23,708 bases of DNA from Cyanobacteria bacterium OH_SFB_17 (GTDB lineage Bacteria > Cyanobacteriota > Vampirovibrionia > Gastranaerophilales > Gastranaerophilaceae). Within the stretch, counting starts at the first letter, position 1, and each line of letters opens with the position of its first letter. The notes under the pieces were generated by a model. It worked only from the letters and a program-made list of their open reading frames with translations, was not told where the DNA came from and searched no databases. Shown here in pieces: positions 14,387 through 22,087 of the stretch. Both the position numbers and the translations under genes were made by a program. Location: NCBI GenBank assembly GCA_023395735.1, contig JAEWYI010000008.1, positions 1-23,708 of the forward strand, written 5' to 3'.

Positions 14387-15031
14387 ATGGTTTCTGTTTC
14401 AAAAATTCAAATGTTTCAAAAAACATCGGTTAATAATACTCAAAAAAAGCAAAGAATAAATCCAAAACTGCCCTATTTAGCGAATGATTCAGTATCTTTT
14501 ACAGGCAAAAAAGATTTTGCACTTGCTATCTATATTCCTGAAAAATATCAAGACCTTATTTTTAAAGCTACAGATTTTCTTTTCAATAATGTTAAACTTA
14601 CTCAAACAAATAGAAAAACAACTCAAAAAATGTATTCTATAAACGAAATAGAAAATCTAAAAATAGGCATAAATGCTCTAAAAGATACTTTTGGGGCAAA
14701 CATGAAAACCTATAAAACTGAAAAAGATTTCGACAAATTCATTGCAAATACTTTATACTATCAAACAGCAGACAGAGTATGTATTCAAGGCCCTGACGCC
14801 AATTTTAAATATATCCCTGAAGAAGCAAAAATTGTTGCACCTGTAGTTCACACCTTAATGGAAAATCTACCTATTAAAAACGATATGGTTTCTGTGGAAA
14901 TGCAAAAAGTTCTTGACAAAAAACTAAGCAAAACGTCCATTTTTAGTGCTAACGGAAAAAATGTAAGCATAAAAAAGATACCGCGAGAATACGACAAAAA
15001 AATCAACGATTACTTAATCACCTTACTTTAA
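14387..15031 (+). CDS. Orphan protein with DSVSFTGK motif, unknown function
   Basis: No family recognised. The ATG at 14387 has AAAGGA 7 nt upstream; the longer frame back to 14213 overlaps the divergent hydrolase gene and has no support. The 214-residue product has a polar N-terminus (SKIQMFQKTSVNN), then NDSVSFTGKKDF at about 33-44, then a mixed alpha/beta domain with no signal peptide or membrane segment. Short N-terminal motifs ending in S-F-x-G are, to my recollection, common among orphan proteins of Gastranaerophilales. The last 9 nt overlap the end of the converging REC-GGDEF gene, with no terminator between them. Confidence 0.75.
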   Translation: MVSVSKIQMFQKTSVNNTQKKQRINPKLPYLANDSVSFTGKKDFALAIYIPEKYQDLIFKATDFLFNNVKLTQTNRKTTQKMYSINEIENLKIGINALKDTFGANMKTYKTEKDFDKFIANTLYYQTADRVCIQGPDANFKYIPEEAKIVAPVVHTLMENLPIKNDMVSVEMQKVLDKKLSKTSIFSANGKNVSIKKIPREYDKKINDYLITLL

Positions 15032-16279
15032 TGCGTTAGAAGATTTAAATTCTGCAACAAAATCTTCAATAATTTTTGTAAGTTTATTTTCGTCAAGCTC
15101 AGTTAAATCAAGGCTAATGCGCTTGTTTTCAGGCGTATCAAGACCGCTGTGAAGAAAATCTATATTGATTTTTGAAAATCCAGGATAAGTAATTTTTAAT
15201 TCGCTTATGTTTTTTTCATTTTTAAGAACAAAAGCACTCATTGTAGAATTGCTGTACTGCTCGATTTCAGTCTTAAATAGTTTATCCTCATACATTTTTT
15301 GCATCTGAAAAAATACAGGAGTAATGACTTTATCAAGTTTTTTCATATAAGCTTGTTTAAAAAGTTTAAAGTTTTTCTGAGTCGAATTTATTTTATCCAA
15401 CCAATCAATGTTTGAATGTTTTTCTTCTTCTGTAACAATAACAACATCCTGCTTTGTCGAATCCGCTTCAATTTGAGAATTCAAAAGTTCTGTTTTCAAA
15501 TTTTCAAAACTCTTACCGCCGACAAATCCCATGCCAGCCGCGATTTTTGCACCTTCTCCTATTTGAAGCTTAATTTTGTCAATAACTCTAAACGCCCCTT
15601 TTAAATTTGTATCAAATAAAAGAACATAGAATTTATTAGCAGCACCATGCACGATAACATCAGATTTTCTCGTTGAATTTTTTATCGCAAGCGACAACTG
15701 AACTGGCTCTAACTTTGTTTTGTACTCTTCGCTTGCAGAAATCAATATCAATATCGCATCTGATTTACTCTTTTTTAAGTTTTTAAACTCGTTTTCAAAA
15801 ATTTTATCACTATATTCATAAGTATAAAAGCCTGTGGTTGAATCTAAAACGCCCAATCCCTCGAGCAAGCTTTTTTGTTTTTCTGCTGAAGCTAGCAGAG
15901 AATTTTTCTTCAAGCCCCAAATAGTTCTCATCAAAATCTCAGCATCATCGACACCCAAAAGCATATAATCAGTTATACCTTCGTCGTATGCACTCAAAAT
16001 AAAATCCTGCTCATAATTTTTTACAACAAGTAATATCGAAAGGCTTTTTAAATCTTTATCTTTTCTAATCGCTTTTATTAAATTCAAGCAATCTTGCTTT
16101 TCTAAGTCACAATACAACAGGACAATTTCAGGCAAAACTTCTTTTATATTTTTCACAGCCGAGCTATAATCGACCGTATAAATTCCGTCGACTTCTCTTA
16201 ACAAAACCAACTTTGGTTTTAAAATATTCTCTACCGAATTATCATTCGATACTAAAATAACATTGCTTTCTATTGACAT
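15023..16279 (-). CDS. Degenerate receiver plus degenerate GGDEF protein
   Basis: A two-component-like protein of 418 residues. Residues about 6-115 have receiver topology: VILVSNDNS, then PEIVLLYCDLEKQD, in which the phospho-acceptor position holds Tyr56, with Asp58 two residues later. Residues about 145-285 resemble a GGDEF domain (LDSTTGFYTYEY; RKSDVIVHG-AANKF-YVLLFDT), but GGDEF is replaced by AANKF (213-217), so cyclase activity is unlikely. The C-terminal alpha/beta part (about 300-418) is unassigned. The start has AAGGAA about 8 nt upstream. It is the last gene of the operon, 3 nt after the HDOD gene, which suggests the two proteins act together as a protein-binding signalling pair. 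Confidence 0.82.
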   Translation of the reverse strand: MSIESNVILVSNDNSVENILKPKLVLLREVDGIYTVDYSSAVKNIKEVLPEIVLLYCDLEKQDCLNLIKAIRKDKDLKSLSILLVVKNYEQDFILSAYDEGITDYMLLGVDDAEILMRTIWGLKKNSLLASAEKQKSLLEGLGVLDSTTGFYTYEYSDKIFENEFKNLKKSKSDAILILISASEEYKTKLEPVQLSLAIKNSTRKSDVIVHGAANKFYVLLFDTNLKGAFRVIDKIKLQIGEGAKIAAGMGFVGGKSFENLKTELLNSQIEADSTKQDVVIVTEEEKHSNIDWLDKINSTQKNFKLFKQAYMKKLDKVITPVFFQMQKMYEDKLFKTEIEQYSNSTMSAFVLKNEKNISELKITYPGFSKINIDFLHSGLDTPENKRISLDLTELDENKLTKIIEDFVAEFKSSNALK

Positions 16280-16282
16280 TTT

Positions 16283-17089
16283 CTATTCCTTGCTTGAAAG
16301 TTCACTCAGCAAAAGCTTTGCTTTTGCCATAATATTTTCACGTAAAAATTGAGGCTGCTCAATTCTGAAATTAATATTTTTCAACGCGGTTTTATCCAAA
16401 AGCGCATAATCAAAATCATCTTTTACAAGACTATCAACGAGATAAACCAGAGAAGAAGGTATCGGCATCGGAGATAAATTTGGAGTGTGATGATATTTTA
16501 TAGCGTTGTTAACCATCAATGGAAGCTGCCATCTTCTCGACAAAATGCTTCCCATCGTGCAATGATCAGAGCCAAAATACGCACGTTCTACCTCTAATAT
16601 ATTCGAACTTTGACTTGAAGACTCCTTGACTTTTTTATATAAATTCGGATCCTTCATATTCAATATAACTTTACCCAAATCATGCAAAAATCCGATAACA
16701 AAAGATTCATCGGCATTCATAAGTTTCAAATAATTTGCCAAATACTCACACCCGACAGCAACAGTGATTGAATGTGACCAAAGCTCTTTATCGCCATGGT
16801 TAATCAGCATCGGCTTCATCGCAACTGTAAGAATAACATTTTTTGCTTTTGACATTCCGATTAAAGAAATGGCTCTTGTAATTGAAGTAATCTGCTGAGG
16901 AAATCCGTAATAAGCCGAATTAACCAAAGTAAGCACCTTTGTACTCAAAGACTGGTCATAGCTGACAATTCTTGCAAGCTCTTTAATTCCTGATTCAGGA
17001 TCCTTCATAATATTCAACGCACGAACTATTACATTCGGCATAGCCGGAACTTCTTTAAGACTATTCAATAGTTCGTTTGCATTGTACAT
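16283..17089 (-). CDS. HDOD domain signalling protein
   Basis: HDOD proteins are regulatory relatives of HD phosphohydrolases, usually lacking full metal sites and acting in signalling or chemotaxis networks. The pattern here is MPNVIVRALNIMKDP at the start, YDQSLSTKVLTLVNSAYYG (about 44-62), ITRAISLIG, and FLHDLGKVIL with His136-Asp137 retained, followed by HH at IKYHHTP. The core spans nearly all 268 residues. The partial HD signature leaves weak hydrolase activity possible. The AGGTG ribosome site overlaps the ftsX stop, 2 nt away, and the next gene starts 3 nt downstream, so translation is probably coupled. Confidence 0.9.
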   Translation of the reverse strand: MYNANELLNSLKEVPAMPNVIVRALNIMKDPESGIKELARIVSYDQSLSTKVLTLVNSAYYGFPQQITSITRAISLIGMSKAKNVILTVAMKPMLINHGDKELWSHSITVAVGCEYLANYLKLMNADESFVIGFLHDLGKVILNMKDPNLYKKVKESSSQSSNILEVERAYFGSDHCTMGSILSRRWQLPLMVNNAIKYHHTPNLSPMPIPSSLVYLVDSLVKDDFDYALLDKTALKNINFRIEQPQFLRENIMAKAKLLLSELSSKE

Positions 17090-17091
17090 TT

Positions 17092-18000
17092 CTACACCTG
17101 AAGATGTTTTTTAATTGATAAGAAGCTACCACCTGCTCCAAATAGTATACCAAAGAAAAACATTGTTGCAACAACCATATTTTCTGCAAATAAAGGAGAA
17201 GGTATCAAGAAAAATCTGTGAACATTATTCAATAAATTTTGAACAATATTAAGCGGGATTAAAGCCAAAGCTGCACCAAAGAATCCATAAAAAGCCCCCT
17301 GCATTATCAAAGGAATCTTGATATACCAATTGCTTACGCCCATTAACCTCATTATTTCTATTTCATCTTTTCTTGACTGGATAACCAGCTGAATTGTATT
17401 ATTAATAATCGTAACCGTTAAAATTGCGACTATTATCATTACGATAAATGTAGTTGTGTTGACAACATGGTTCAAAAATTGAATTTTTTTAGCCAATTCT
17501 TGAGCGTAACTCATATCAGCAACAACAGATAAATTTTTGATGTTGGAAAAAACAGAGTTTATGTTTTCAGTCTTATCAACCTTTACATGCAAAGTATCAG
17601 GAAGCGGATTATCAATGTCCGGAATATCAATTTCTCTTTTTAAATCCGTCCAAGATTTTTCTTTTGGAATAATCTTAACCTTCTGAACATGATCTATTTT
17701 CATAATTCTTTTGCTAACAGTACTTGCATCTGCATTTGGCTTCAAATAAACCGAAATTTCCAATATGCTTCCAAGTTCATGAGCAAAAGAAGAAACCGAC
17801 AAAGTTGTTCTAAATAAAGCTCCGAATATTGTCAAGATTGCAGCCATTGTAGTTATTATAACTAAATTTACAATCCCTGTTCGCTTGATGTCGTTGAAAG
17901 TTTCCATAACAATACGATATACAATTCTTAGCTCTGTGAGCCAATCCTTTGGTATATGTTGCTTAACTTTCTTTTTTATTGTTTGTTTACTATTACTCAT
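17092..18000 (-). CDS. ftsX: Cell-division ABC transporter permease FtsX
   Basis: Membrane partner of FtsE; the complex links the cytoplasmic division machinery to activation of peptidoglycan hydrolases outside the membrane. It shows the FtsX layout: one N-terminal membrane helix (about 43-63), a large external loop (about 65-170, the hydrolase-regulator docking domain), then three membrane helices in the C-terminal half, with EIEIMRLMGVSNWYI in the cytoplasmic loop. I choose ATG 18000 (MSNSKQTIKKK, 302 residues): it overlaps the ftsE stop by 8 nt (ATGAGTAA) and has AGGT upstream, while the in-frame ATG at 18036 would overlap ftsE by 44 nt without a ribosome site. No EnvC, PcsB or CwlO homologue is adjacent. 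Confidence 0.94.
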   Translation of the reverse strand: MSNSKQTIKKKVKQHIPKDWLTELRIVYRIVMETFNDIKRTGIVNLVIITTMAAILTIFGALFRTTLSVSSFAHELGSILEISVYLKPNADASTVSKRIMKIDHVQKVKIIPKEKSWTDLKREIDIPDIDNPLPDTLHVKVDKTENINSVFSNIKNLSVVADMSYAQELAKKIQFLNHVVNTTTFIVMIIVAILTVTIINNTIQLVIQSRKDEIEIMRLMGVSNWYIKIPLIMQGAFYGFFGAALALIPLNIVQNLLNNVHRFFLIPSPLFAENMVVATMFFFGILFGAGGSFLSIKKHLQV

Positions 18001-18667
18001 AAGTACCTGCTTGTATATCTCTAACGACTTCGCCATTTTCTAGTGTTATAACTCTTTTTCTAAAATAATCAACCATTGCAGAATCGTGGGTTGAAATAAT
18101 AACCGTAATTCCTCTTTGATTAATCTGGTCCAGAATTTGCATAATTTCCATTGAATTTTTAGGGTCCAAATTACCTGTAGGCTCATCCGCAATCAATAAA
18201 GGAGGTCCATTTACGATAGCCCTTGCAATACTGACTCTCTGCTGTTCTCCACCTGATAACTCGGAAGGTTTTGCCTTAATCTTATCTGAAAGTCCGACAA
18301 CTTTTAAAGCACCCAAAACCCTTGCATTAATTTCTTTTGTGCTGATTCCGAGCGTCCTGATAACATAAGCCACATTATCATACACAGACTGATTTTGAAG
18401 AAGTTTGTAGTCTTGGAACACAATTCCCATACATCTTCTAAGGTTTGGCACTCTGTCATAAGGTAGATTAGCAATATTTATTCCGCCAATCATAACCGTT
18501 CCTGATGAAGGAGTTTCTTCTTTATACAAAAGCTTCATCAAGGTGGATTTACCTGCACCAGAAGCCCCTACGATAAAGACAAATTCACCCGACAAAATGT
18601 CCAAGTTGACATTTTTCAGTGCATAATTATTTTTATACTTTTTTGTAACTGCTCTTAGTTGAATCAT
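17993..18667 (-). CDS. ftsE: Cell-division ATP-binding protein FtsE
   Basis: ABC ATPase that drives FtsX during division. The 224-residue protein has Walker A GASGAGKST (34-42), Q-loop FQDYKLL, signature LSGGEQQR, Walker B LLIADEPTGNLD and H-loop STHD, all intact. The Q-loop FQDYKLL (typically FQDxxLL in FtsE) distinguishes it from LolD-type proteins together with the downstream ftsX. Its ATG overlaps the stop of the transketolase gene by one base (TAATG), indicating translational coupling, and its stop overlaps ftsX by 8 nt. Placement of division genes behind transketolase is unusual. Confidence 0.96.
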   Translation of the reverse strand: MIQLRAVTKKYKNNYALKNVNLDILSGEFVFIVGASGAGKSTLMKLLYKEETPSSGTVMIGGINIANLPYDRVPNLRRCMGIVFQDYKLLQNQSVYDNVAYVIRTLGISTKEINARVLGALKVVGLSDKIKAKPSELSGGEQQRVSIARAIVNGPPLLIADEPTGNLDPKNSMEIMQILDQINQRGITVIISTHDSAMVDYFRKRVITLENGEVVRDIQAGTYE

Positions 18668-19620
18668 TATTCCGTTTCTTTCAATTTTTTCTCTATTTTC
18701 TCTGTTAATTTTTCTGCGGTAAGCCCATAAAAATCCATCAGTTCTCTCTGTTCTCCGCTTTGACCAAACTCGTCATTTATTCCTATTCTATGGATTTTGA
18801 TAGGATAACTTTGTGAAAGAACTTCACAAACGGCACTCCCCAAACCTCCAATTATCGAATGATTTTCAACTGTAACAACAAAACCTGTTTTCTTTGCTGC
18901 TCTAATAATTGTATCACTATCAAGAGGTTTTACAACAGGCATACTGATAACCTGCGCGCTAATGCCTTTTTTGTCAAGCATATCAGCACATTCAATGACT
19001 TCTGCCAAGGTTTCGCCGTTTGTCACAATCGTAACATCATCGCCATCCCTCATTATTTTAGCATTATTTAAATCAAATTTGTAATCTTCTCCATATACAT
19101 CAGGAACATTTGTCCTTGCAATCCTTATATACATAGGGCCGTCGTGCTTTGCTGCATATTTGATAACTTCTTCACACTCTCTGCAATCTGCAGGAACAAT
19201 AACTGTCATATGCGGAATGTTTCTCATCAAAGCAACGTCTTCTAATGCCTGATGGCTTGCACCGTCTTCGCCAACGGTTATACCGCCGTGAGTTGCAACA
19301 ATTTTTACATTAAACTGCGGATAACAAATCGAATTTCTTATTTGGTCGTACGCTCTTCCTGTCGCAAACATTGCAAAAGTGGAAGCAAAAGGAATTTTCC
19401 CCTGACTGGCCAAACCTGCAGCTGTCGCCATCATATCTTGCTCTGCGATTCCCATATCAAAAAATCTCTCAGGGAATTCTTTACCAAACATTGCAGTCTG
19501 TGTTGAACAAGCCAAATCTGCATCCAAAACAACCACATCCTGATTAACTTTTCCCAACTCTGTCAAAGCTTTTCCGTACGCGCTTCTTATAGATTTAGTT
19601 TTATTTCTGTCTATTATCAT
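18667..19620 (-). CDS. Transketolase, C-terminal subunit
   Basis: Second half of a two-gene transketolase, carrying the pyrimidine-binding and C-terminal domains. Glu in GIAEQDMM is the residue that activates the thiamine diphosphate ring. HGGITVGEDGASHQALEDVALMR is a typical substrate-channel segment, and the C-terminal domain holds TVENHSIIGGLGSAV. The start ATG 19620 has AAGGGG 7 nt upstream; the preceding in-frame TTG (19623) is less likely. Length 317 fits split transketolases of archaea, Firmicutes and other anaerobes. The N-terminal subunit gene lies 21 nt upstream, so the enzyme assembles from both. It serves the non-oxidative pentose phosphate pathway. DXP synthase is ruled out by the separate, short subunits. 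Confidence 0.93.
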   Translation of the reverse strand: MIIDRNKTKSIRSAYGKALTELGKVNQDVVVLDADLACSTQTAMFGKEFPERFFDMGIAEQDMMATAAGLASQGKIPFASTFAMFATGRAYDQIRNSICYPQFNVKIVATHGGITVGEDGASHQALEDVALMRNIPHMTVIVPADCRECEEVIKYAAKHDGPMYIRIARTNVPDVYGEDYKFDLNNAKIMRDGDDVTIVTNGETLAEVIECADMLDKKGISAQVISMPVVKPLDSDTIIRAAKKTGFVVTVENHSIIGGLGSAVCEVLSQSYPIKIHRIGINDEFGQSGEQRELMDFYGLTAEKLTEKIEKKLKETE

Positions 19621-19641
19621 CAAAAACCCCTTTATTTACGC

Positions 19642-20463
19642 CTATTTTAATTCGCACAAAGCTTTGTTGCAATCTTCATCGCAAGGAGCTTTTCCATGCC
19701 AGCCACATTCGTTTTCCATAAAAGAAACCCCTTTTCCTTTGATGGTTTTTGCGATTATTGCAGTTGGTTTCTCTGATTTTTTGGAATCTTGCAAAGCTTC
19801 AAAAATTTGTTCTACATCGTGCCCATCGATGCACAAAACCTGAAACCCAAAAGATTTAAGTTTTTCATCCAACGGTGAAATATTTTTTATACAATCTGTT
19901 TTTCCGTCAATTTGAAGATTGTTTCTATCAATAATCACAGTCAAATTATTCAATTTGCGGTGAGAAGCGCTCATGAAAGCCTCCCAAACGCTTCCTTCCT
20001 GACATTCTCCATCTCCAAGAAGAGCAAAAACATGAGCAGGATTTTTATCCAACTTCAAAGCCATCGCCATTCCGCAAGCCATTGAAAGCCCTTGCCCCAA
20101 TGAACCTGTTGCGACTTCTACACCTGGGATTCTTGTATTAGGATGCCCCTGAAGCATTGAGCCTAATTTTCTAAACGACCAAAGCTCTTCTTCTTTAAAA
20201 AATCCTCTTTGTGCCAGAACAGCATAAAGAGCTGCAGATGCATGACCTTTTGAAAGCACAAATCTGTCCCTTTGCTGATGATTAGGTGATTTTTTCCATT
20301 CAGGATAATTTTTCATGACAGACTGATACAAAACAGTCAAAATATCAAGGCAAGATAGGCCACCGCCCGGGTGTCCGGATTTTGCCTCATGAATCATCTT
20401 AATTACATTGACGCGATTTTCTCTGCACTTGTCTTTTATTTCTTGAATATTTAATTCTGTCAT
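19642..20463 (-). CDS. Transketolase, N-terminal subunit
   Basis: Binds the diphosphate of thiamine diphosphate. Visible motifs are GHPGGGLSCLD (30-40), LSKGHASAALYA (70-81), GSLGQGLSMACGMA (120-133) and the thiamine motif GDGECQEG beginning at residue 150, ending with NN at 181-182. At 273 residues it is a normal N-terminal subunit of a split transketolase. AAAGGA precedes the ATG by 7-8 nt. It lies 29 nt after the glycosyltransferase gene and 21 nt before the C-terminal subunit gene. Two-gene transketolase is common among anaerobes and differs from the single-chain enzyme of photosynthetic cyanobacteria. Confidence 0.94.
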   Translation of the reverse strand: MTELNIQEIKDKCRENRVNVIKMIHEAKSGHPGGGLSCLDILTVLYQSVMKNYPEWKKSPNHQQRDRFVLSKGHASAALYAVLAQRGFFKEEELWSFRKLGSMLQGHPNTRIPGVEVATGSLGQGLSMACGMAMALKLDKNPAHVFALLGDGECQEGSVWEAFMSASHRKLNNLTVIIDRNNLQIDGKTDCIKNISPLDEKLKSFGFQVLCIDGHDVEQIFEALQDSKKSEKPTAIIAKTIKGKGVSFMENECGWHGKAPCDEDCNKALCELK

Positions 20464-20492
20464 TATATATCCTTTATAGTTGCTAATTGAGA

Positions 20493-21227
20493 TTATACTT
20501 CTCTTTTAAATTTATCCGCTACAACTCTTAACAAAAATCTTGGTAAAGTCGGAAAAATTCGCTTGAATCTGGATGGCTCTTTTACCGTACGATACAACCA
20601 TTCCAAGCCCATTTTTTGATAAACTTCAGGCGCTCTTTCAACGACACCTGACCAAACATCAAAGCTTCCGCCAACCCCAATCATCAATGCTGAAGGTAAA
20701 AGTTTTCTTGCCTCCAAAATAAACTCTTCTTGCTTTGGAGAACCTAAAGCAACCAAAACAAATCTCGGCTCACTTTGGGCAAGTTCCTGCAGAACCCTTT
20801 CTGTGTCTTTAAAATAACCGTCTTGTATATAAACAATTTCCAAATTTTCAAATTCTGATTTAAGATTTTCTGCAGCTTTATTTATAATTTCAGGTTTTGC
20901 ACCAACCAAAGCAATAGGATAATTATTTTTAGCACATTCACTCACAAGTCTATGACTAAATTCAATCCCTGCAATTCTTTGCGCCTCTGCACCTTTTAAC
21001 TTAAGCCCGATTTTTACGCCAACTCCGTCTGGAATAACCAAATCGGCATCGTTTAATATTTTTGCAAAATAAGGGCTTTTCAAACCATTTTCTATCATTT
21101 CAGGATTAATGGTAACAACTTGACCGCCTTTTGATGATGAAATCAAGTCAACAGCGTATGAAACAGCAGTCTCAAAATCAAAAGTATCTATATCAAACCC
21201 CAATAATTTAGTTTTTACTCTTTCCAT
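20493..21227 (-). CDS. WecG/TagA/CpsF family glycosyltransferase (GT26)
   Basis: Transfers a sugar (often N-acetylmannosamine or its acid) to an undecaprenyl-linked acceptor during surface polysaccharide or teichoic acid synthesis, at the cytoplasmic face of the membrane. Family features are TINPEMI (39-45), DADLVIPDGVGV with Asp67 as probable catalytic base, ALVGAKPEI, VALGSPKQEEFI and the C-terminal GLEWLYRTVKEPSRFKR basic appendage that contacts the membrane. Length 244 is standard. It is the first gene of the seven-gene operon. The ATG follows TATAAT by exactly 6 nt with no ribosome site, suggesting a leaderless mRNA. The sugar specificity cannot be read. Confidence 0.93.
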   Translation of the reverse strand: MERVKTKLLGFDIDTFDFETAVSYAVDLISSSKGGQVVTINPEMIENGLKSPYFAKILNDADLVIPDGVGVKIGLKLKGAEAQRIAGIEFSHRLVSECAKNNYPIALVGAKPEIINKAAENLKSEFENLEIVYIQDGYFKDTERVLQELAQSEPRFVLVALGSPKQEEFILEARKLLPSALMIGVGGSFDVWSGVVERAPEVYQKMGLEWLYRTVKEPSRFKRIFPTLPRFLLRVVADKFKREV

Positions 21228-21233
21228 ACCGTA

Positions 21234-21262
21234 ATTATACTTGAATAATTATCATTCGTAAA
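21234..21262 (-). promoter_or_regulatory. Promoter of the seven-gene operon, leaderless geometry
   Basis: On the minus strand TTTACG (-35, 21257-21262), 17 nt, then a perfect TATAAT (21234-21239), 6 nt, then ATG. The predicted start site is the A of the ATG or one base away. Confidence 0.6.
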
Positions 21263-21340
21263 GTATTTTTAACAAAAAAGGCAATTTTTGTTACTCAAAA
21301 GACTTTATATAAATAAGGGATACTAATAGGAGATTTTAAC

Positions 21341-22087
21341 TTGGGAGCGTTTGATTACCTAAACATTAATCCATTTGATACAAAGAGTTTTGGAAATTTT
21401 GACTTGTTTGCGAATTCAGCAAATTCTTCTGCTCCAAGCTTTGGTGGAATGCAATCAAGCCTTTTCGGTAATTTCTCATTTAACAATTTTTCGTTCGGAA
21501 ATTTTTGGAACAATTCGCAAGATATAATGTCTAGCATGTTTAATTTTAACAGCGCGTTTGCACTTCCGACATGGACAAAGCAGGCTTCGCCTGCGGCAAA
21601 TGTTGGCGGAAAAGTAGCCAAAAATTACGTAAAAAAACCTCTGTCTAACAATGCCAGAGCAGAAATAAAGAAAATAGCAAAAGAACTAAACTTTGACCCT
21701 CAAGCTTTAATCGGGGTTATATATGCAGAATCAGGCGGAAATCCACAAGCAGTAAACAAACTCGGCGGCGCAACCGGAATTATTCAATTCATGCCTAAAA
21801 CCGCACAATCACTTGGGACAACAACTGCCGAACTTGCAAGAATGAATGTTGAACAACAATTAGTTTATGTTAAAAAATATCTTATAAACGCAAAAAGAAG
21901 TGCTGGATTTGCACCGAATGAAAAACTTTCAAACGGTCAATTATACGCACTTGTGTTCATGCCAGGAAAAGCCAAAAAAGATATTTTATGCTCAGCAGGA
22001 ACAAAAGCCTACGCTTGGAATAAAGGACTTGATGCGAACAAAGACGGAAAAATAACAACCCAAGAGCTGGGACAAAGAATTGCCTAA
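21341..22087 (+). CDS. Lytic transglycosylase with FG/N-rich N-terminus and EF-hand
   Basis: Start is TTG 21341, with AGGAG 8 nt upstream and no nearby ATG. Residues 1-75 are rich in Phe, Asn, Gly and Ser with repeated FGNF and SFG units and no signal peptide, so this part is probably disordered. An SLT-type lysozyme-fold domain follows (about 105-210): catalytic Glu130 in IYAESGGNPQA, and GGATGIIQFMPKTAQSLG. Residues 231-242 (DANKDGKITTQE) form a canonical EF-hand calcium loop with Asp1, Asn3, Asp5, Gly6 and Glu12. It should cleave peptidoglycan glycan strands or bind murein, perhaps calcium-dependently. How it leaves the cytoplasm is unclear. Its stop overlaps the converging hydE stop by 4 nt. 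Confidence 0.88.
   Translation: MGAFDYLNINPFDTKSFGNFDLFANSANSSAPSFGGMQSSLFGNFSFNNFSFGNFWNNSQDIMSSMFNFNSAFALPTWTKQASPAANVGGKVAKNYVKKPLSNNARAEIKKIAKELNFDPQALIGVIYAESGGNPQAVNKLGGATGIIQFMPKTAQSLGTTTAELARMNVEQQLVYVKKYLINAKRSAGFAPNEKLSNGQLYALVFMPGKAKKDILCSAGTKAYAWNKGLDANKDGKITTQELGQRIA

Noticed and set aside
14213..15031. Longer start for the orphan protein at 14387
   Set aside because: The 58 extra codons overlap the divergent hydrolase gene, lack a ribosome site and look like translated promoter sequence. ATG 14387 has AAAGGA at correct spacing.
18001..18036. Longer ftsX start at 18036
   Set aside because: It would overlap ftsE by 44 nt and has no ribosome site, while ATG 18000 gives the common ATGAGTAA overlap with an AGGT site.
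21341..21560. Eukaryotic nucleoporin origin for the FG-rich N-terminus
   Set aside because: Repeats are few and irregular, base composition matches the host, and the rest is a bacterial SLT domain; low-complexity convergence is simpler.
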